A DNA stretch of 64,000 bases from Simplicispira hankyongi (GTDB taxonomy: Bacteria; Pseudomonadota; Gammaproteobacteria; Burkholderiales; Burkholderiaceae_C), in contig NZ_QXJC01000005.1 in the NCBI RefSeq assembly GCF_003570885.1, forward strand, positions 186,001 through 250,000. Direction: 5' to 3'. Of this stretch, positions 42,387 through 51,999 are shown one piece after another. Both the position numbers and the translations under genes were made by a program. The notes below the pieces were generated by a model. The model searched no databases, was not told the DNA's origin, and was given only the letters and a program-made list of their open reading frames with translations. The stretch's first letter is position 1. Every line of letters starts with the position of its first letter.

Positions 42387-42937
42387 AATCCTATGCCCTG
42401 TTGACTCTGTGCGCCGGCGCCTTGCTGGCCGGCTGTGCCAACAACGCCGCCCCATTGCGTGTTGAACCTACTTACCAGGAGGCGGCCAGCAGCCAGTTTT
42501 TGCTGAGCAGTGCCGATGCCATTGCCAAGTTGACGGCTGGCTTTGATATGCCGGCTGTGAGCGGCGGTCCAGTACTCGTGGCGACAATTGTCAATGTCAA
42601 TGATCTCAGTCGCTCTGCTCCGCTGGGGCGCACGCTCTCCGAGCAGTACGCCTCGTCGATGGCTGACAAGGGCTTCAATGTCAAGGAAGTGAAGCTGCGT
42701 GGCGATGTATTTGTGAAGGAAGGTGCGGGTGAATTGCTGCTTTCCCGTGAAATCAAGGACATTGCGCGCAGCCACAACGCAGCTCTCGTGCTCGTGGGCA
42801 CTTATTCGGCAGCAGCGAACTTCACTTATGTGAGTCTCAAGCTTGTGCGTACCGAGGACAGCCGTATTGTGCGTGGCTATGACTATGCGCTGCCCAACGA
42901 TAGGGATGTGCAGCGACTGCTTCAGGCCGCACGGTAG
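42383..42937 (+). CDS. FlgO-family outer-membrane lipoprotein
   Basis: A 184-residue lipoprotein with signal ending in LLAGC and a FlgO-type domain: VATIVNVNDLSRSAPLGRTLSEQYASSM, then LLLSREIKDIARSHNAALVLVGTYSAA. FlgO proteins were first described in Vibrio flagella, but many members occur without flagellar genes, as here. Coupled by ATGA to the previous gene and followed by a clear terminator (42954-42986). Confidence 0.85.
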   Translation: MKSYALLTLCAGALLAGCANNAAPLRVEPTYQEAASSQFLLSSADAIAKLTAGFDMPAVSGGPVLVATIVNVNDLSRSAPLGRTLSEQYASSMADKGFNVKEVKLRGDVFVKEGAGELLLSREIKDIARSHNAALVLVGTYSAAANFTYVSLKLVRTEDSRIVRGYDYALPNDRDVQRLLQAAR

Positions 42938-42953
42938 GCTGGTACGTCGTTTC

Positions 42954-42986
42954 AAAATGGGCTCCTTCGGGAGCCCATTTTGTTTT
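42954..42986 (+). terminator. intrinsic terminator after the FlgO-like gene
   Basis: AAAATGGGCTCC (42954-42965), the tetraloop TTCG and GGAGCCCATTTT (42970-42981), followed by GTTTT. A perfect 12-bp stem with T-rich tail, ending the lipoprotein pair. Confidence 0.92.
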
Positions 42987-43086
42987 AGCGGGAATGTCGC
43001 TCGCTTACCGTCCGGAAGGGCTTTCGATGTAACCGAATTAGTGAGAAAATTGAAACTCAATTACATATCTACCCAGAGAGATTCAT

Positions 43087-44523
43087 ATGCCCTTGCGCCG
43101 CGCCACCAAAATCGTAGCCACCCTCGGCCCCGCATCGGGCGAGTTGGCCATGTTGGAGAAGATGGTGCTGGCAGGCGTGAATGTGGTTCGACTGAACTTC
43201 AGCCACGGGCAGGCGCAAGACCATATTGAGCGCGCCCGCCTTGTGCGCGAGGCGGCCAAACGTGCCGGGCGCGAGGTGGCCATCATGGCGGATCTGCAGG
43301 GTCCGAAGATACGGGTTGGCAAATTTTCCGAAGGGCGCGTCATGCTGGAGGAGGGGGCGCCCTTTGTGCTCGATGCGTCGCGTACCGAGCCCGGAGATCA
43401 GGCCGGGGTAGGTCTTGACTACAAAGAATTGCCACGGGACACCCGACCGGGCGACGTGCTGTTGCTTAACGACGGCCTGATCGTCCTCGTGGTCGATGCG
43501 GTGCGGGGTGAAGCCGTACATACCACCGTGCGAGTGGGCGGGGAGCTGTCCAACAACAAGGGCATTAACAAGCAAGGCGGGGGGTTGACTGCGCCAGCGC
43601 TGACGGCCAAGGACATGGAGGATATCCGTACGGCGATGAGCTTTCAGGCCGATTACGTGGCCGTCAGTTTTCCAAAGAATGCGACGGATATGGAAATGGC
43701 GCGCCAGTTATGCAACGTGGCAGCGGCGCAGTACCGGCACAAGCCTGGCTTGATAGCGAAGATAGAGCGCGCCGAGGCGATTCCGCGACTGGAAGAGATC
43801 CTGCGGGTGAGCGACGGCATCATGGTGGCACGCGGTGATCTCGCGGTGGAAGTGGGCAATGCAGTGGTACCGGCCTTGCAGAAAAAAATGATTCGCATGG
43901 CACGCGACATGGACAAACTCGTCATCACCGCGACGCAGATGATGGAGAGCATGATCACCAACGCTTCGCCTACGCGCGCTGAAGTGAGCGATGTGGCCAA
44001 CGCCGTACTCGATGGAACCGATGCGGTCATGCTCAGCGCAGAAACCGCAGCGGGGCGCTACCCGCTCGAGACGGTGCAAGAAATGGCCAAAATTTGCGCA
44101 GCTGCAGAATCTGCAGAGGATGTGCAGCTCGACGCAGACTTCAGTGGGCGGACCTTTGGCGCCATCGACCACTCGATCGCCATGGGCGCACTCTTCACGG
44201 CCCACCACCTGGGTGCAAAAGCCATCGTCGCCATGACCGAGAGCGGCTCAACGGCACTGTGGATGAGTCGCCACCGCATCCACATTCCTATCTACGCACT
44301 CACGCCCAAGGTTGCCACCCAAAGGCGGATGGCGCTGTACCGCAATGTCCGGCCGATTTTGATGGATACCAGTGCCGACCGCGACACGGCGCTCGAGCAA
44401 GCCGAGCGCCATCTGAAGGACCGGGGCATTGTCAGTTCAGGCGACGTCTATGCCATCACTTGTGGTGAACCCATGGGGGCGCCCGGTGGGACCAATATGC
44501 TGAAGATTTGCCGCGCTACCTGA
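43087..44523 (+). CDS. pyk: pyruvate kinase
   Basis: A 478-residue glycolytic enzyme that makes pyruvate and ATP from phosphoenolpyruvate. Motifs include KIVATLGPASGELAMLEKM, NVVRLNFSHG, ADLQGPKIRVG, KPGLIAKIERAEAI and the active-site block DGIMVARGDLAVEVG, then ATQMMESMI and VMLSAETAAGRYPLE. C-terminal allosteric-like domain complete (GSTALWMSRHRI...GTNMLKI). A weak GAGAGA precedes the ATG. The gene ends 65 bases from the convergent PAP2 gene. Confidence 0.97.
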   Translation: MPLRRATKIVATLGPASGELAMLEKMVLAGVNVVRLNFSHGQAQDHIERARLVREAAKRAGREVAIMADLQGPKIRVGKFSEGRVMLEEGAPFVLDASRTEPGDQAGVGLDYKELPRDTRPGDVLLLNDGLIVLVVDAVRGEAVHTTVRVGGELSNNKGINKQGGGLTAPALTAKDMEDIRTAMSFQADYVAVSFPKNATDMEMARQLCNVAAAQYRHKPGLIAKIERAEAIPRLEEILRVSDGIMVARGDLAVEVGNAVVPALQKKMIRMARDMDKLVITATQMMESMITNASPTRAEVSDVANAVLDGTDAVMLSAETAAGRYPLETVQEMAKICAAAESAEDVQLDADFSGRTFGAIDHSIAMGALFTAHHLGAKAIVAMTESGSTALWMSRHRIHIPIYALTPKVATQRRMALYRNVRPILMDTSADRDTALEQAERHLKDRGIVSSGDVYAITCGEPMGAPGGTNMLKICRAT

Positions 44524-44588
44524 ATCGGGACGGGACCAGATTCGTATTCGCGAAGATGGCGTGAAAAGGCGCTGGATCGAGCCAGAGT

Positions 44589-45332
44589 TCAGCTACCAGA
44601 TCGCACTGCAGGAATGTCGGGCACGCTGTGTGTGGGACGCAGGTGCATGACCACGTCAACCGCCCAGGCACAAATCCAGCACAACCAACCAGTCCAAAGC
44701 GTATGGCTTTGGAAATGCGCGCCGCGCATCTGCTGGGCGAAGCCCAAGACCGTGCCTGCGCACAGTGCGCAAGCGAGCCAGACGCGTGCGGCGCGCGGCT
44801 GGCTCCTGCGCAATGCGAAGTAGCCGCCGACGAATGCGAAACCCGCTGATGCGTGCCCTCCTGGAAAGCACTTCCCGGCGCCGCCGTCAGCCAAGCCCCA
44901 CGTCCAGTGCGAGACATACCGTGCGACGCCACCGAATTCGTTGAGGTCCCAGGGGCAACTGGTGGCGCTGGCGTACCTGATGCTCGTCACCAAGGCCACC
45001 GCCGCCAAGGTGGTGATCGCCAGTTGCAGGCGCTCAGGGCGGCTCGTCGTGCGCAGCACCCAGAAGGGCCACCAAATGGCGAATACCAGTACCAACACGA
45101 GGGCCCAAGCCAGACGTCGTGCGTCCTCGTGCATGACCTGCACCAGGAACCAGTTGCTACGCAAGGGGAATCCCTGGCTACCGCCAAATACATGTGCAAG
45201 CGCCCGATCCATGCCGGACGCATCCCACAAAATCAGCGCAGTAAGCGAGACGATTGTCCATAGAAGAAGGTGCCAAAAATTCTTCTGCGCAGATGATTCT
45301 GGGTGTGCTGAAGGGTCGAAGTGAACAGGCAT
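44589..45332 (-). CDS. PAP2-family membrane phosphatase
   Basis: A 247-residue multi-span protein of the type 2 phosphatidic acid phosphatase family. Motifs visible are SCPWDLNEFGGVARYVS, CFPGGHASAGFAF (histidine acid/base) and MRGAHFQSHTLWTG (nucleophile histidine). Membrane helices flank each motif. Such enzymes dephosphorylate lipids, undecaprenyl or lipid A phosphates at the outer face of the inner membrane. It is divergent from the two-component genes, so an envelope-stress or lipid-A connection is plausible but inferred. Confidence 0.88.
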   Translation of the reverse strand: MPVHFDPSAHPESSAQKNFWHLLLWTIVSLTALILWDASGMDRALAHVFGGSQGFPLRSNWFLVQVMHEDARRLAWALVLVLVFAIWWPFWVLRTTSRPERLQLAITTLAAVALVTSIRYASATSCPWDLNEFGGVARYVSHWTWGLADGGAGKCFPGGHASAGFAFVGGYFALRRSQPRAARVWLACALCAGTVLGFAQQMRGAHFQSHTLWTGWLCWICAWAVDVVMHLRPTHSVPDIPAVRSGS

Positions 45333-45431
45333 GCTGTGCTTTAAGCGGAATGACTTGAGCGCGAATGAAGCGAATCGTGCAATCTACCAAAGAGACAGTT
45401 CATGCGGGCCAACTCCTGCAAAAATGCCATC

Positions 45432-46130
45432 ATGCGGATATTGGTAGTCGAAGACGATGCGGGCATCGCCAATGGACTTGTTGTGAACCTCAGCAAGCGT
45501 GGATATGCCGTGGACCTGTGCTCCAGCGTGGCTGGTGCCTGGGGCGCCCTGTGCAGCGAGCGTTTTGCTGCCGTCGTGCTTGATCTCGGTTTGGTGGATG
45601 GAGATGGTGAAGAGCTGCTCCAGCGTTTGCGCGCGAGTCCCGTTCTGGATGACCGCATCGGGCAGCTGCCGGACCCTGCCACGCCAGTGCTGATCATGAC
45701 GGCACGCGACGGGGTGGAGCAGCGCATTGCCGGGCTCGACAAAGGGGCGGACGATTACCTCGTCAAACCCTTTGATGTGAATGAACTTGGTGCACGCTTG
45801 CGTGCGCTGCTGCGCCGTTCGGTGGGCCGTGCGCAGCCGCTGGTGGAGCATGGGGACATTTCCTTGGACCCGGCAACCCGTACCGTTCTTCGTGCCGGTC
45901 AGCAAGTCGATGTGTCGCCGCGCGAATTTGCCATCCTGCTCGTATTGCTGGAAGCGCGTGGTCACGTGCTGTCGCGCGCGCAACTGGAGGAGCGCCTCTA
46001 CAGTTGGAACACCGCCATCGAGAGCAATGCCATTGAAGTCCATATTCACCATTTGCGCCGCAAGTTGGGCAATGGGCTGATCCAGACCATGCGCGGTGTG
46101 GGCTACTTTGTCCCCAGGAGTGCAGATTGA
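45432..46130 (+). CDS. OmpR/PmrA-type response regulator
   Basis: A 232-residue regulator. The receiver begins MRILVVEDDAGIANGL, has the phosphoacceptor aspartate D51 (VVLDLGLVDGDGE), TARDG and the conserved lysine in DYLVKPFDVNEL. The C-terminal winged helix has VSPREFAILLVLLEARGHVLS and NAIEVHIHHLRRKLG. The start at ATG 45432 begins the receiver exactly; an ATG ten codons earlier is possible. It overlaps the sensor kinase gene (TTGA). The divergent PAP2 gene is a likely target. Confidence 0.92.
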   Translation: MRILVVEDDAGIANGLVVNLSKRGYAVDLCSSVAGAWGALCSERFAAVVLDLGLVDGDGEELLQRLRASPVLDDRIGQLPDPATPVLIMTARDGVEQRIAGLDKGADDYLVKPFDVNELGARLRALLRRSVGRAQPLVEHGDISLDPATRTVLRAGQQVDVSPREFAILLVLLEARGHVLSRAQLEERLYSWNTAIESNAIEVHIHHLRRKLGNGLIQTMRGVGYFVPRSAD

Positions 46131-47491
46131 AGTTCCCTCTCGCCTGGCGAGAGGCCTCGTTGATGCGCCAACTGCTGCTGTGGTCCTTGGGCGCGCTGGT
46201 AGTCGTATGGGGATGCTTCGTATTCCTTGCGTACCGAACGGGAATAGAAGAGGCCGATGAGCTGACCGATGGGCATCTGGCCAGCGTCGCGGTACTTTTG
46301 CTAGGCATTCAGGACTTGCCGTCATTGAGGCAGGTACCAGAAGTCCTGCGGCTGCGCCAGGAGCGACTCAAAAACCACGATTATCAGCAATCGTTCAGTG
46401 TGCTTGTGTGGGATGCGCAGGGCAAACTGCGCTGGCGCAGCGGCGCTGCGCCAGTGATCGTCTTTGATCCCGGTGAAGGCTACGCAACACTGCTGGCGGG
46501 CGATGAGCAGCAAGCTTGGCGAACCTTCTCGCAGTGGAACCAAGAACACACGCAAAAAATCGCGGTCATGCTCTTGTTGGAGAAGCGCGATGCGCTTGCC
46601 CAGGATATCGCGGGCCAGATGATGGAGCCTGGACTGTGGTTGCTGCCCGTCGTGGCCCTTGCGTTGGGCCTTGCCATTTCGCGGGGGCTGCTGCCCCTCG
46701 TTGAACTCTCCGACGAGGTGGCGGCGCTGGACGTACAGAGTGCGAACAGCCTGGTGGCGCGCCATCCGGTGCGGGAATTTGATTCCGTAGTGGCCTCGAT
46801 CAACACATTGCTTGAGCGCCAGCAGCAAGCCTTGCTGCGCGAACGGCGGCTTGCAAGCGAGATAGCGCATGAGCTGCGTACGCCACTCACGTCTATCGTT
46901 CTGCAAGTACAAGCGCTGGAGGCAGACCCCAGGTTTCAAGCACAGGGCGACGTATTGGCGCGTATTCGATTGGACACCCTGCGTGCCGGTCACGTGTTGA
47001 CGCAGCTCCTGGCCTTGGCACGGTCAAGCCGAGGTGGTGCGGGAGGCGCGCCGGAGCTTGTAGACATCACCCAGCTCGTGCGCCTCGTCGCTGCGCAATA
47101 CGCCCAATCTGCCTGGAAACGACGTGACTCCATCGAAGTGCAAGCTCCGATGTCCGTACGCGTAGTCGGTCAGCCGATGCTGCTGGACATCGCCCTACGC
47201 AATTTGGTCGAAAATGCATTGCGCCATACGCCAAAAGGAACGCGCATCAGCATCCAGTGCGGAGCCGTTGGCGAAGGAGGGGCAGCATGGCTGCAGGTGT
47301 GCGACGATGGGCGGCGCGCCAATGCGGATGCCGACCCTCCACCTGCCGACAGCCTTCACCTGGGGCACGAAATTGTCGGGCGAGTGGCTGCTGCACATGG
47401 GGCGGTTTTTTCGGCTGCTCCTGCGCCTACCCCCTACACCACCTGCTACCGGATCGATTTCCCTGCCAACGCTTGCCAAGGGCTTGGCTAA
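46127..47491 (+). CDS. sensor histidine kinase with degenerate ATP-binding motifs
   Basis: A 454-residue membrane kinase. It starts at a TTG overlapping the regulator stop, with AGGAG seven bases upstream. Two helices (about 14-34 and 165-185) bracket a periplasmic sensor of about 130 residues. The phosphoacceptor block is EIAHELRTPLTSI and the N-box NLVENALRH. The G1 box is DDGRR instead of DxGxG, and the G2 region reads LHLGHEIVGRVAAAHG instead of GxGLGLxI, so ATP binding may be altered. Paired with the PmrA-like regulator. Confidence 0.88.
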   Translation: MKFPLAWREASLMRQLLLWSLGALVVVWGCFVFLAYRTGIEEADELTDGHLASVAVLLLGIQDLPSLRQVPEVLRLRQERLKNHDYQQSFSVLVWDAQGKLRWRSGAAPVIVFDPGEGYATLLAGDEQQAWRTFSQWNQEHTQKIAVMLLLEKRDALAQDIAGQMMEPGLWLLPVVALALGLAISRGLLPLVELSDEVAALDVQSANSLVARHPVREFDSVVASINTLLERQQQALLRERRLASEIAHELRTPLTSIVLQVQALEADPRFQAQGDVLARIRLDTLRAGHVLTQLLALARSSRGGAGGAPELVDITQLVRLVAAQYAQSAWKRRDSIEVQAPMSVRVVGQPMLLDIALRNLVENALRHTPKGTRISIQCGAVGEGGAAWLQVCDDGRRANADADPPPADSLHLGHEIVGRVAAAHGAVFSAAPAPTPYTTCYRIDFPANACQGLG

Positions 47492-47560
47492 AATGCAGAG
47501 TTACCAAGCGGTTACATGTCGTGTGCCGCGTCCTACTACTTTCACCGGATACACAAGATC

Positions 47561-48625
47561 ATGCCTCTCGTCTCGATGCGACAGCTCCTGGACCACGCCG
47601 CCGAATGTGGCTACGGCATTCCCGCTTTCAACGTCAACAATCTTGAACAGGTGCAGGCTGTCATGGCAGCCGCTGATGAAACGGGTGCGCCGGTGATTCT
47701 TCAGGCCAGTGCCGGTGCGCGCAAATATGCCGGGGAAGCCTTTGTCAAGCACCTGATCCAGGCTGCGTGCGAAGCCTACCCCCACATTCCGCTGGTCATG
47801 CACCAAGACCATGGCACATCGCCCGCCATTTGCCAGGGTGCGCTCACTCTGGGATTTGGCTCGGTGATGATGGACGGCTCGCTGATGGAGGATGGCAAGA
47901 CGCCGTCGTCCTTCGACTACAACGTGGACGTGACACGCAAGGTCGTCGCCATGGCCCATAAGGTAGGTGCCACGGTTGAAGGAGAGCTGGGTTGTCTGGG
48001 TTCGCTGGAAACTGGAGAGGCGGGTGAGGAAGACGGCGTGGGAGCGGTAGGCAAACTCGACCACAGCCAGATGCTCACCGACCCTGAGGAAGCGGCCCAA
48101 TTTGTCAAAGCGACCCAGCTCGACGCGCTGGCCATTGCCATTGGCACCAGCCACGGCGCCTACAAGTTCACGCGCAAGCCCACGGGCGACATTCTGGCCA
48201 TCAGCCGTGTCCAGGCGATCAATGCCCGCATTCCCAACACCCACTTGGTGATGCACGGGAGTTCCAGCGTCCCGCAAGACTTGCTTGCCATCATCAACCA
48301 GTACGGTGGCAAGATGAAGGAGACCTATGGCGTGCCGGTTGAGGAGATCCAGAAGGCCATCCAGTTCGGGGTGCGCAAGATCAACATCGACACAGACATT
48401 CGCCTGGCCATGACGGGCGCGGTACGCAAGTTTCTGGCAGAGAACCCGGAAAAATTCGACGCCCGTGAATGGCTCAAGCCTGCGCGCGAGGCGGCCAAGG
48501 CCATCTGCAAACAGCGCTATATCGAGTTTGGTTGCGAAGGCCAGGGCGGCAAGATCAAGGGCGTGTCGCTGAGCGTGATGGCGCAGCGGTACGCCGCAGG
48601 CGACTTGGCCCAAGTCGTGAACTGA
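47561..48625 (+). CDS. fba: class II fructose-1,6-bisphosphate aldolase
   Basis: A 354-residue zinc enzyme that splits fructose 1,6-bisphosphate. It has [18 protein letters not shown], the metal-site [41 protein letters not shown] and [11 protein letters not shown] followed by [19 protein letters not shown] start it at the ATG at 47561, which begins the conserved [13 protein letters not shown]; an upstream extension is not conserved. A terminator hairpin lies after the stop. Confidence 0.96.
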   Translation: MPLVSMRQLLDHAAECGYGIPAFNVNNLEQVQAVMAAADETGAPVILQASAGARKYAGEAFVKHLIQAACEAYPHIPLVMHQDHGTSPAICQGALTLGFGSVMMDGSLMEDGKTPSSFDYNVDVTRKVVAMAHKVGATVEGELGCLGSLETGEAGEEDGVGAVGKLDHSQMLTDPEEAAQFVKATQLDALAIAIGTSHGAYKFTRKPTGDILAISRVQAINARIPNTHLVMHGSSSVPQDLLAIINQYGGKMKETYGVPVEEIQKAIQFGVRKINIDTDIRLAMTGAVRKFLAENPEKFDAREWLKPAREAAKAICKQRYIEFGCEGQGGKIKGVSLSVMAQRYAAGDLAQVVN

Positions 48626-48653
48626 AAGTCCAGCATCCCATCCCGTGCAAACC

Positions 48654-48678
48654 GGCAGCCTCGTGCTGCCAGTTTTGT
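48654..48678 (+). terminator. intrinsic terminator after fba
   Basis: GGCAGC (48654-48659), loop CTCGT, GCTGCC (48665-48670), then AGTTTTGT. Confidence 0.75.
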
Positions 48679-48785
48679 ATTGAGGCACTTCTCGACAGAA
48701 ACGTATCCGATGGGCGATAGAAGCCGAATATTCTTAATGTAAGCTCGCGGTCAGTTAACCCGTGCGGGCTGGGGTACTGAGCGGA

Positions 48786-48860
48786 GCCTCCTGGCTAGGC
48801 GCTATCGCGCATGCAAGCCTCCGGGGTGCCGGTGCAACGATTTTGAAACTCGGAGGAGGC
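48786..48860 (+). promoter_or_regulatory. pntA leader with potential anti-ribosome-site segments
   Basis: The ribosome site GGAGGAGGC (48852-48860) is unusually strong. GCCTCC appears twice upstream, at 48786-48791 and 48817-48822, and each could pair with GGAGGC at 48855-48860. The 240-base leader from fba to pntA holds no other gene; a metabolite- or structure-based control is conceivable but no known riboswitch was recognised. Confidence 0.4.
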
Positions 48861-48865
48861 GATTC

Positions 48866-50467
48866 ATGCAAACAAGCCCAACACCAGCGGTGCAGTGCAT
48901 CGGCGTGCCCAGGGAAACCTTCCACGGCGAAAAGCGTGTGGCCACCGTGCCGGACGCGGTGGAAAAACTCGTCAAACTCGGTTTCAAGGTCGCTGTTGAG
49001 TCTGGCGCTGGCGATGCAGCCCATTGCAGCGATGACACTTACCGCGCCGCAGGCGCAGAGGTGTTGCCAAGTGCCGCCGCGCTGTGGGCTGCTTCGGATA
49101 TTGTGCTCAAGGTCCGTCCGCCAAGCAGTGACGAAGTCGCGCTGATGCGCGAAGGCGGCACGCTCATCGGGTTTATCTGGCCTGCGCAGAACCCGGAATT
49201 GGTGCAGCAGCTCACGGCCAGGAAAGCCACGGTACTGGCCATTGACTGCCTGCCGCGGACCTTGAGCCGCGCACAGAAGATGGACGCGCTGACCTCTACC
49301 GCCGGTGTGAGCGGTTACCGCGCCGTCATTGAAGCGGCCAACGCCTTCGGCCGCTATTTCAACGGCCAGATCACGGCAGCGGGCAAGGTGCCTCCGGCCA
49401 AAGTGTTCATTGCCGGTGCGGGCGTCGCGGGCCTGGCAGCCATTGGCACGGCAGCCAGCCTGGGCGCCATCGTGCGCGCCAACGATACACGCGCCGAGGT
49501 GGCCGACCAGGTCAAGTCGCTGGGTGGCGAGTTCATCAAAGTCGACTATGAGGAAGATGGTGCCGGCGGGGGTGGTTACGCCAAGGTGATGAGCGAGGGT
49601 TTTCAGGCCGCGCAGCGCCAGATGTATGCCACACAGGCGAAGGACGCTGACATCATCATCACCACGGCGCTGATCCCCGGCAAGCCGGCGCCCAAGCTCA
49701 TCACCGCCGAGATGGTGCAGTCAATGAAGCCCGGCAGCGTGATCGTGGACATGGCTGCCGAGCAGGGCGGCAACTGCGAGCTGACCGTCCCGGGTGAAGC
49801 CGTGGAGCGCCACGGCGTGACCATCATTGGCTACACCGACCTGCCCTCGCGCCTGGCCAAGCAATCGTCCACGCTGTATGCCAACAACCTGTTGCGCCTG
49901 GTCGAAGAATTGTGCAAGGCCAAGGATGGCGTGGCCGTGGTCAACATGGAAGACGATGCGATCCGTGGCCTTACCGTCACCAAGGACGGCGCCATCACCT
50001 GGCCGGCACCGCCACTCAAGGCGGCGCCGGCTCCCGCGCCCAAGCCAGCGGCTGTGCCCGTGGCCGAGAAGAAGGGCGGCCACGGTCATGGCGGCCCCGT
50101 GCCTGCCAAGAATCTGGCCATCATCTTTGCCGTGGCCGCGCTGGCGTTCTGGTTCATCGGAGCCTATGCGCCTGCCGCTTTCCTGGGGCACCTGACGGTG
50201 TTCGTGCTCGCCTGCTTTATTGGCTACATGGTGGTGTGGAACGTGACGCCTGCGCTGCATACGCCGCTGATGAGCGTGACCAACGCCATTTCCAGCATCA
50301 TCGCCATCGGTGCGCTGGTGCAGATCGCACCGCCGGAAGCGGCCGTCAATGGGCGCCCGGGTGGGTTGATCCTCTGGCTGGCTTTTGCCGCCCTCGTGCT
50401 CACGTCCGTCAATATGTTCGGCGGCTTTGCCGTGACGCGCCGCATGCTTGCCATGTTCCGCAAATAA
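48866..50467 (+). CDS. pntA: NAD(P) transhydrogenase subunit alpha
   Basis: A 533-residue subunit of the proton-pumping transhydrogenase that makes NADPH from NADH. The N-terminal NAD domain shows [18 protein letters not shown], the GxGxxG in [30 protein letters not shown] and [14 protein letters not shown]; a proline/alanine linker at about 380-410 leads to the C-terminal membrane helices ([18 protein letters not shown] onwards). It is the long, E. coli-type alpha subunit, so no separate PntAB small subunit is expected. Followed by pntB after 38 bases. Confidence 0.97.
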   Translation: MQTSPTPAVQCIGVPRETFHGEKRVATVPDAVEKLVKLGFKVAVESGAGDAAHCSDDTYRAAGAEVLPSAAALWAASDIVLKVRPPSSDEVALMREGGTLIGFIWPAQNPELVQQLTARKATVLAIDCLPRTLSRAQKMDALTSTAGVSGYRAVIEAANAFGRYFNGQITAAGKVPPAKVFIAGAGVAGLAAIGTAASLGAIVRANDTRAEVADQVKSLGGEFIKVDYEEDGAGGGGYAKVMSEGFQAAQRQMYATQAKDADIIITTALIPGKPAPKLITAEMVQSMKPGSVIVDMAAEQGGNCELTVPGEAVERHGVTIIGYTDLPSRLAKQSSTLYANNLLRLVEELCKAKDGVAVVNMEDDAIRGLTVTKDGAITWPAPPLKAAPAPAPKPAAVPVAEKKGGHGHGGPVPAKNLAIIFAVAALAFWFIGAYAPAAFLGHLTVFVLACFIGYMVVWNVTPALHTPLMSVTNAISSIIAIGALVQIAPPEAAVNGRPGGLILWLAFAALVLTSVNMFGGFAVTRRMLAMFRK

Positions 50468-50505
50468 GAACACGACACCACTAGAACAAGCTAGGAAAGA
50501 CGCAC

Positions 50506-51918
50506 ATGTCCCAAAGTCTCGTCACGGTGGCGTATATCGGCGCCGCCATTCTCTTCATCCTGAGCCTGGGGGGGTTATCCCATCCGGAAAGCTCGCGGCG
50601 CGGGAATCTGTTAGGCATGGTCGGCATGGCATTGGCCGTGTTGGCCACGGTGTTCGGCCCGCGCGTGGGTAGCGCGGGCATCGCCTGGATCGTCGGGGCG
50701 CTGGTCGTCGGCGGCAGCATTGGCCTGTATGCGGCCAAGGTTGTGAAGATGACGCAAATGCCCGAGCTGATCGCACTCATGCACAGCCTGGTGGGTCTGG
50801 CGGCCTGCATTGTGGGCTTTGCCAGCTACGTGGATACCTCGCTTCAGTTGCAAGGTACGGAAAAAACCATCCACGAGGTGGAGATCTACATCGGCATCCT
50901 GATTGGCGCGATCACCTTCTCGGGTTCGCTGATTGCCTTCGGCAAGCTCAACGGCAAGATCGGTGGCAAGCCACTTCTATTGCCCGCGCGCCATTGGCTC
51001 AACCTGGTTGCGCTGCTGTTGGTGATCTGGTTTGGCAAGCAATTCTTGGTTGCGCACGACGTGCAGGCCGGCATGCTGCCGCTGATCGTGATGGCCGCCA
51101 TTGCCTTGCTGCTTGGCGTCCACATGGTCATGGCCATTGGCGGTGCCGATATGCCGGTGGTGGTGTCCATGCTCAACAGCTACTCGGGCTGGGCCGCTGC
51201 GGCCACGGGCTTCATGCTGGGCAATGACCTGCTGATCGTGACCGGTGCGCTGGTGGGGTCCTCGGGCGCCATCCTGTCCTACATCATGTGCAATGCGATG
51301 AACCGCAACTTCATCAGCGTGATCGCGGGCGGCTTCGGCTCAGGCGGCGGCAAGCCTGCCAAGAAGGGCGAGGTTGCCGAGCCCCAGGGTGAAGTGGTGC
51401 CCGTCAGTTCCGCCGAGACCGCCGAGCTGTTGCGCGATGCCAAGAGCGTCATCATCGTGCCCGGCTATGGCATGGCGGTGGCCCAAGCGCAGCACACGGT
51501 GTACGAAATTACGCAAACCCTGCGCGAGCGAGGTGTCAATGTGCGCTTCGGCATCCACCCGGTCGCCGGTCGCATGCCCGGCCACATGAACGTGCTGCTG
51601 GCCGAGGCGAAGGTGCCCTACGACATCGTGATGGAAATGGATGAGATCAACGAGGACTTCCCCGACACCGATGTGGCCATGGTGATCGGTGCCAACGACA
51701 TCGTGAACCCGAGCGCGCTGGATGACCCGTCCAGCCCGATTGCCGGAATGCCAGTGCTTCAAGTATGGAAGGCCAAGACCTCGATCGTGATGAAGCGCTC
51801 CATGGCCTCGGGCTATGCGGGAGTGGACAACCCACTCTTCTACAAGGACAACAACCGCATGCTGTTTGGTGACGCCAAGAAGATGCTCGACGAGGTGCTG
51901 GTGGCGCTCAAGAGCTGA
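50506..51918 (+). CDS. pntB: NAD(P) transhydrogenase subunit beta
   Basis: A 470-residue subunit with about eight N-terminal helices and a C-terminal NADP-binding domain. Typical pieces are [59 protein letters not shown] and [16 protein letters not shown]. Together with PntA it forms the membrane proton channel. A long perfect inverted repeat follows the stop. Confidence 0.97.
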   Translation: MSQSLVTVAYIGAAILFILSLGGLSHPESSRRGNLLGMVGMALAVLATVFGPRVGSAGIAWIVGALVVGGSIGLYAAKVVKMTQMPELIALMHSLVGLAACIVGFASYVDTSLQLQGTEKTIHEVEIYIGILIGAITFSGSLIAFGKLNGKIGGKPLLLPARHWLNLVALLLVIWFGKQFLVAHDVQAGMLPLIVMAAIALLLGVHMVMAIGGADMPVVVSMLNSYSGWAAAATGFMLGNDLLIVTGALVGSSGAILSYIMCNAMNRNFISVIAGGFGSGGGKPAKKGEVAEPQGEVVPVSSAETAELLRDAKSVIIVPGYGMAVAQAQHTVYEITQTLRERGVNVRFGIHPVAGRMPGHMNVLLAEAKVPYDIVMEMDEINEDFPDTDVAMVIGANDIVNPSALDDPSSPIAGMPVLQVWKAKTSIVMKRSMASGYAGVDNPLFYKDNNRMLFGDAKKMLDEVLVALKS

Positions 51919-51935
51919 CGAGGCAGAAAAAAGTA

Positions 51936-51965
51936 TGACCGTGCCAAATAATTTTGGCACGGTCA
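51936..51965. repeat. perfect 13-bp inverted repeat between pntB and the acyl-CoA ligase
   Basis: TGACCGTGCCAAA (51936-51948), loop TAAT, TTTGGCACGGTCA (51953-51965). On the plus strand no T-run follows it, while on the minus strand a T-run does, so it may be a minus-direction terminator or a protein-binding palindrome ahead of the ligase gene. Confidence 0.8.
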
Positions 51966-51999
51966 AAACTACGCGAAAGTAGACCAGGAGATTTTGGAG

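Noticed and set aside
44524-44588. Possible terminator between pyk and the PAP2 gene
   Set aside because: The 65-base gap shows no stem with a T-run.
48679-48865. Possible known riboswitch before pntA
   Set aside because: No recognisable consensus of a described class; kept only as a structural observation.
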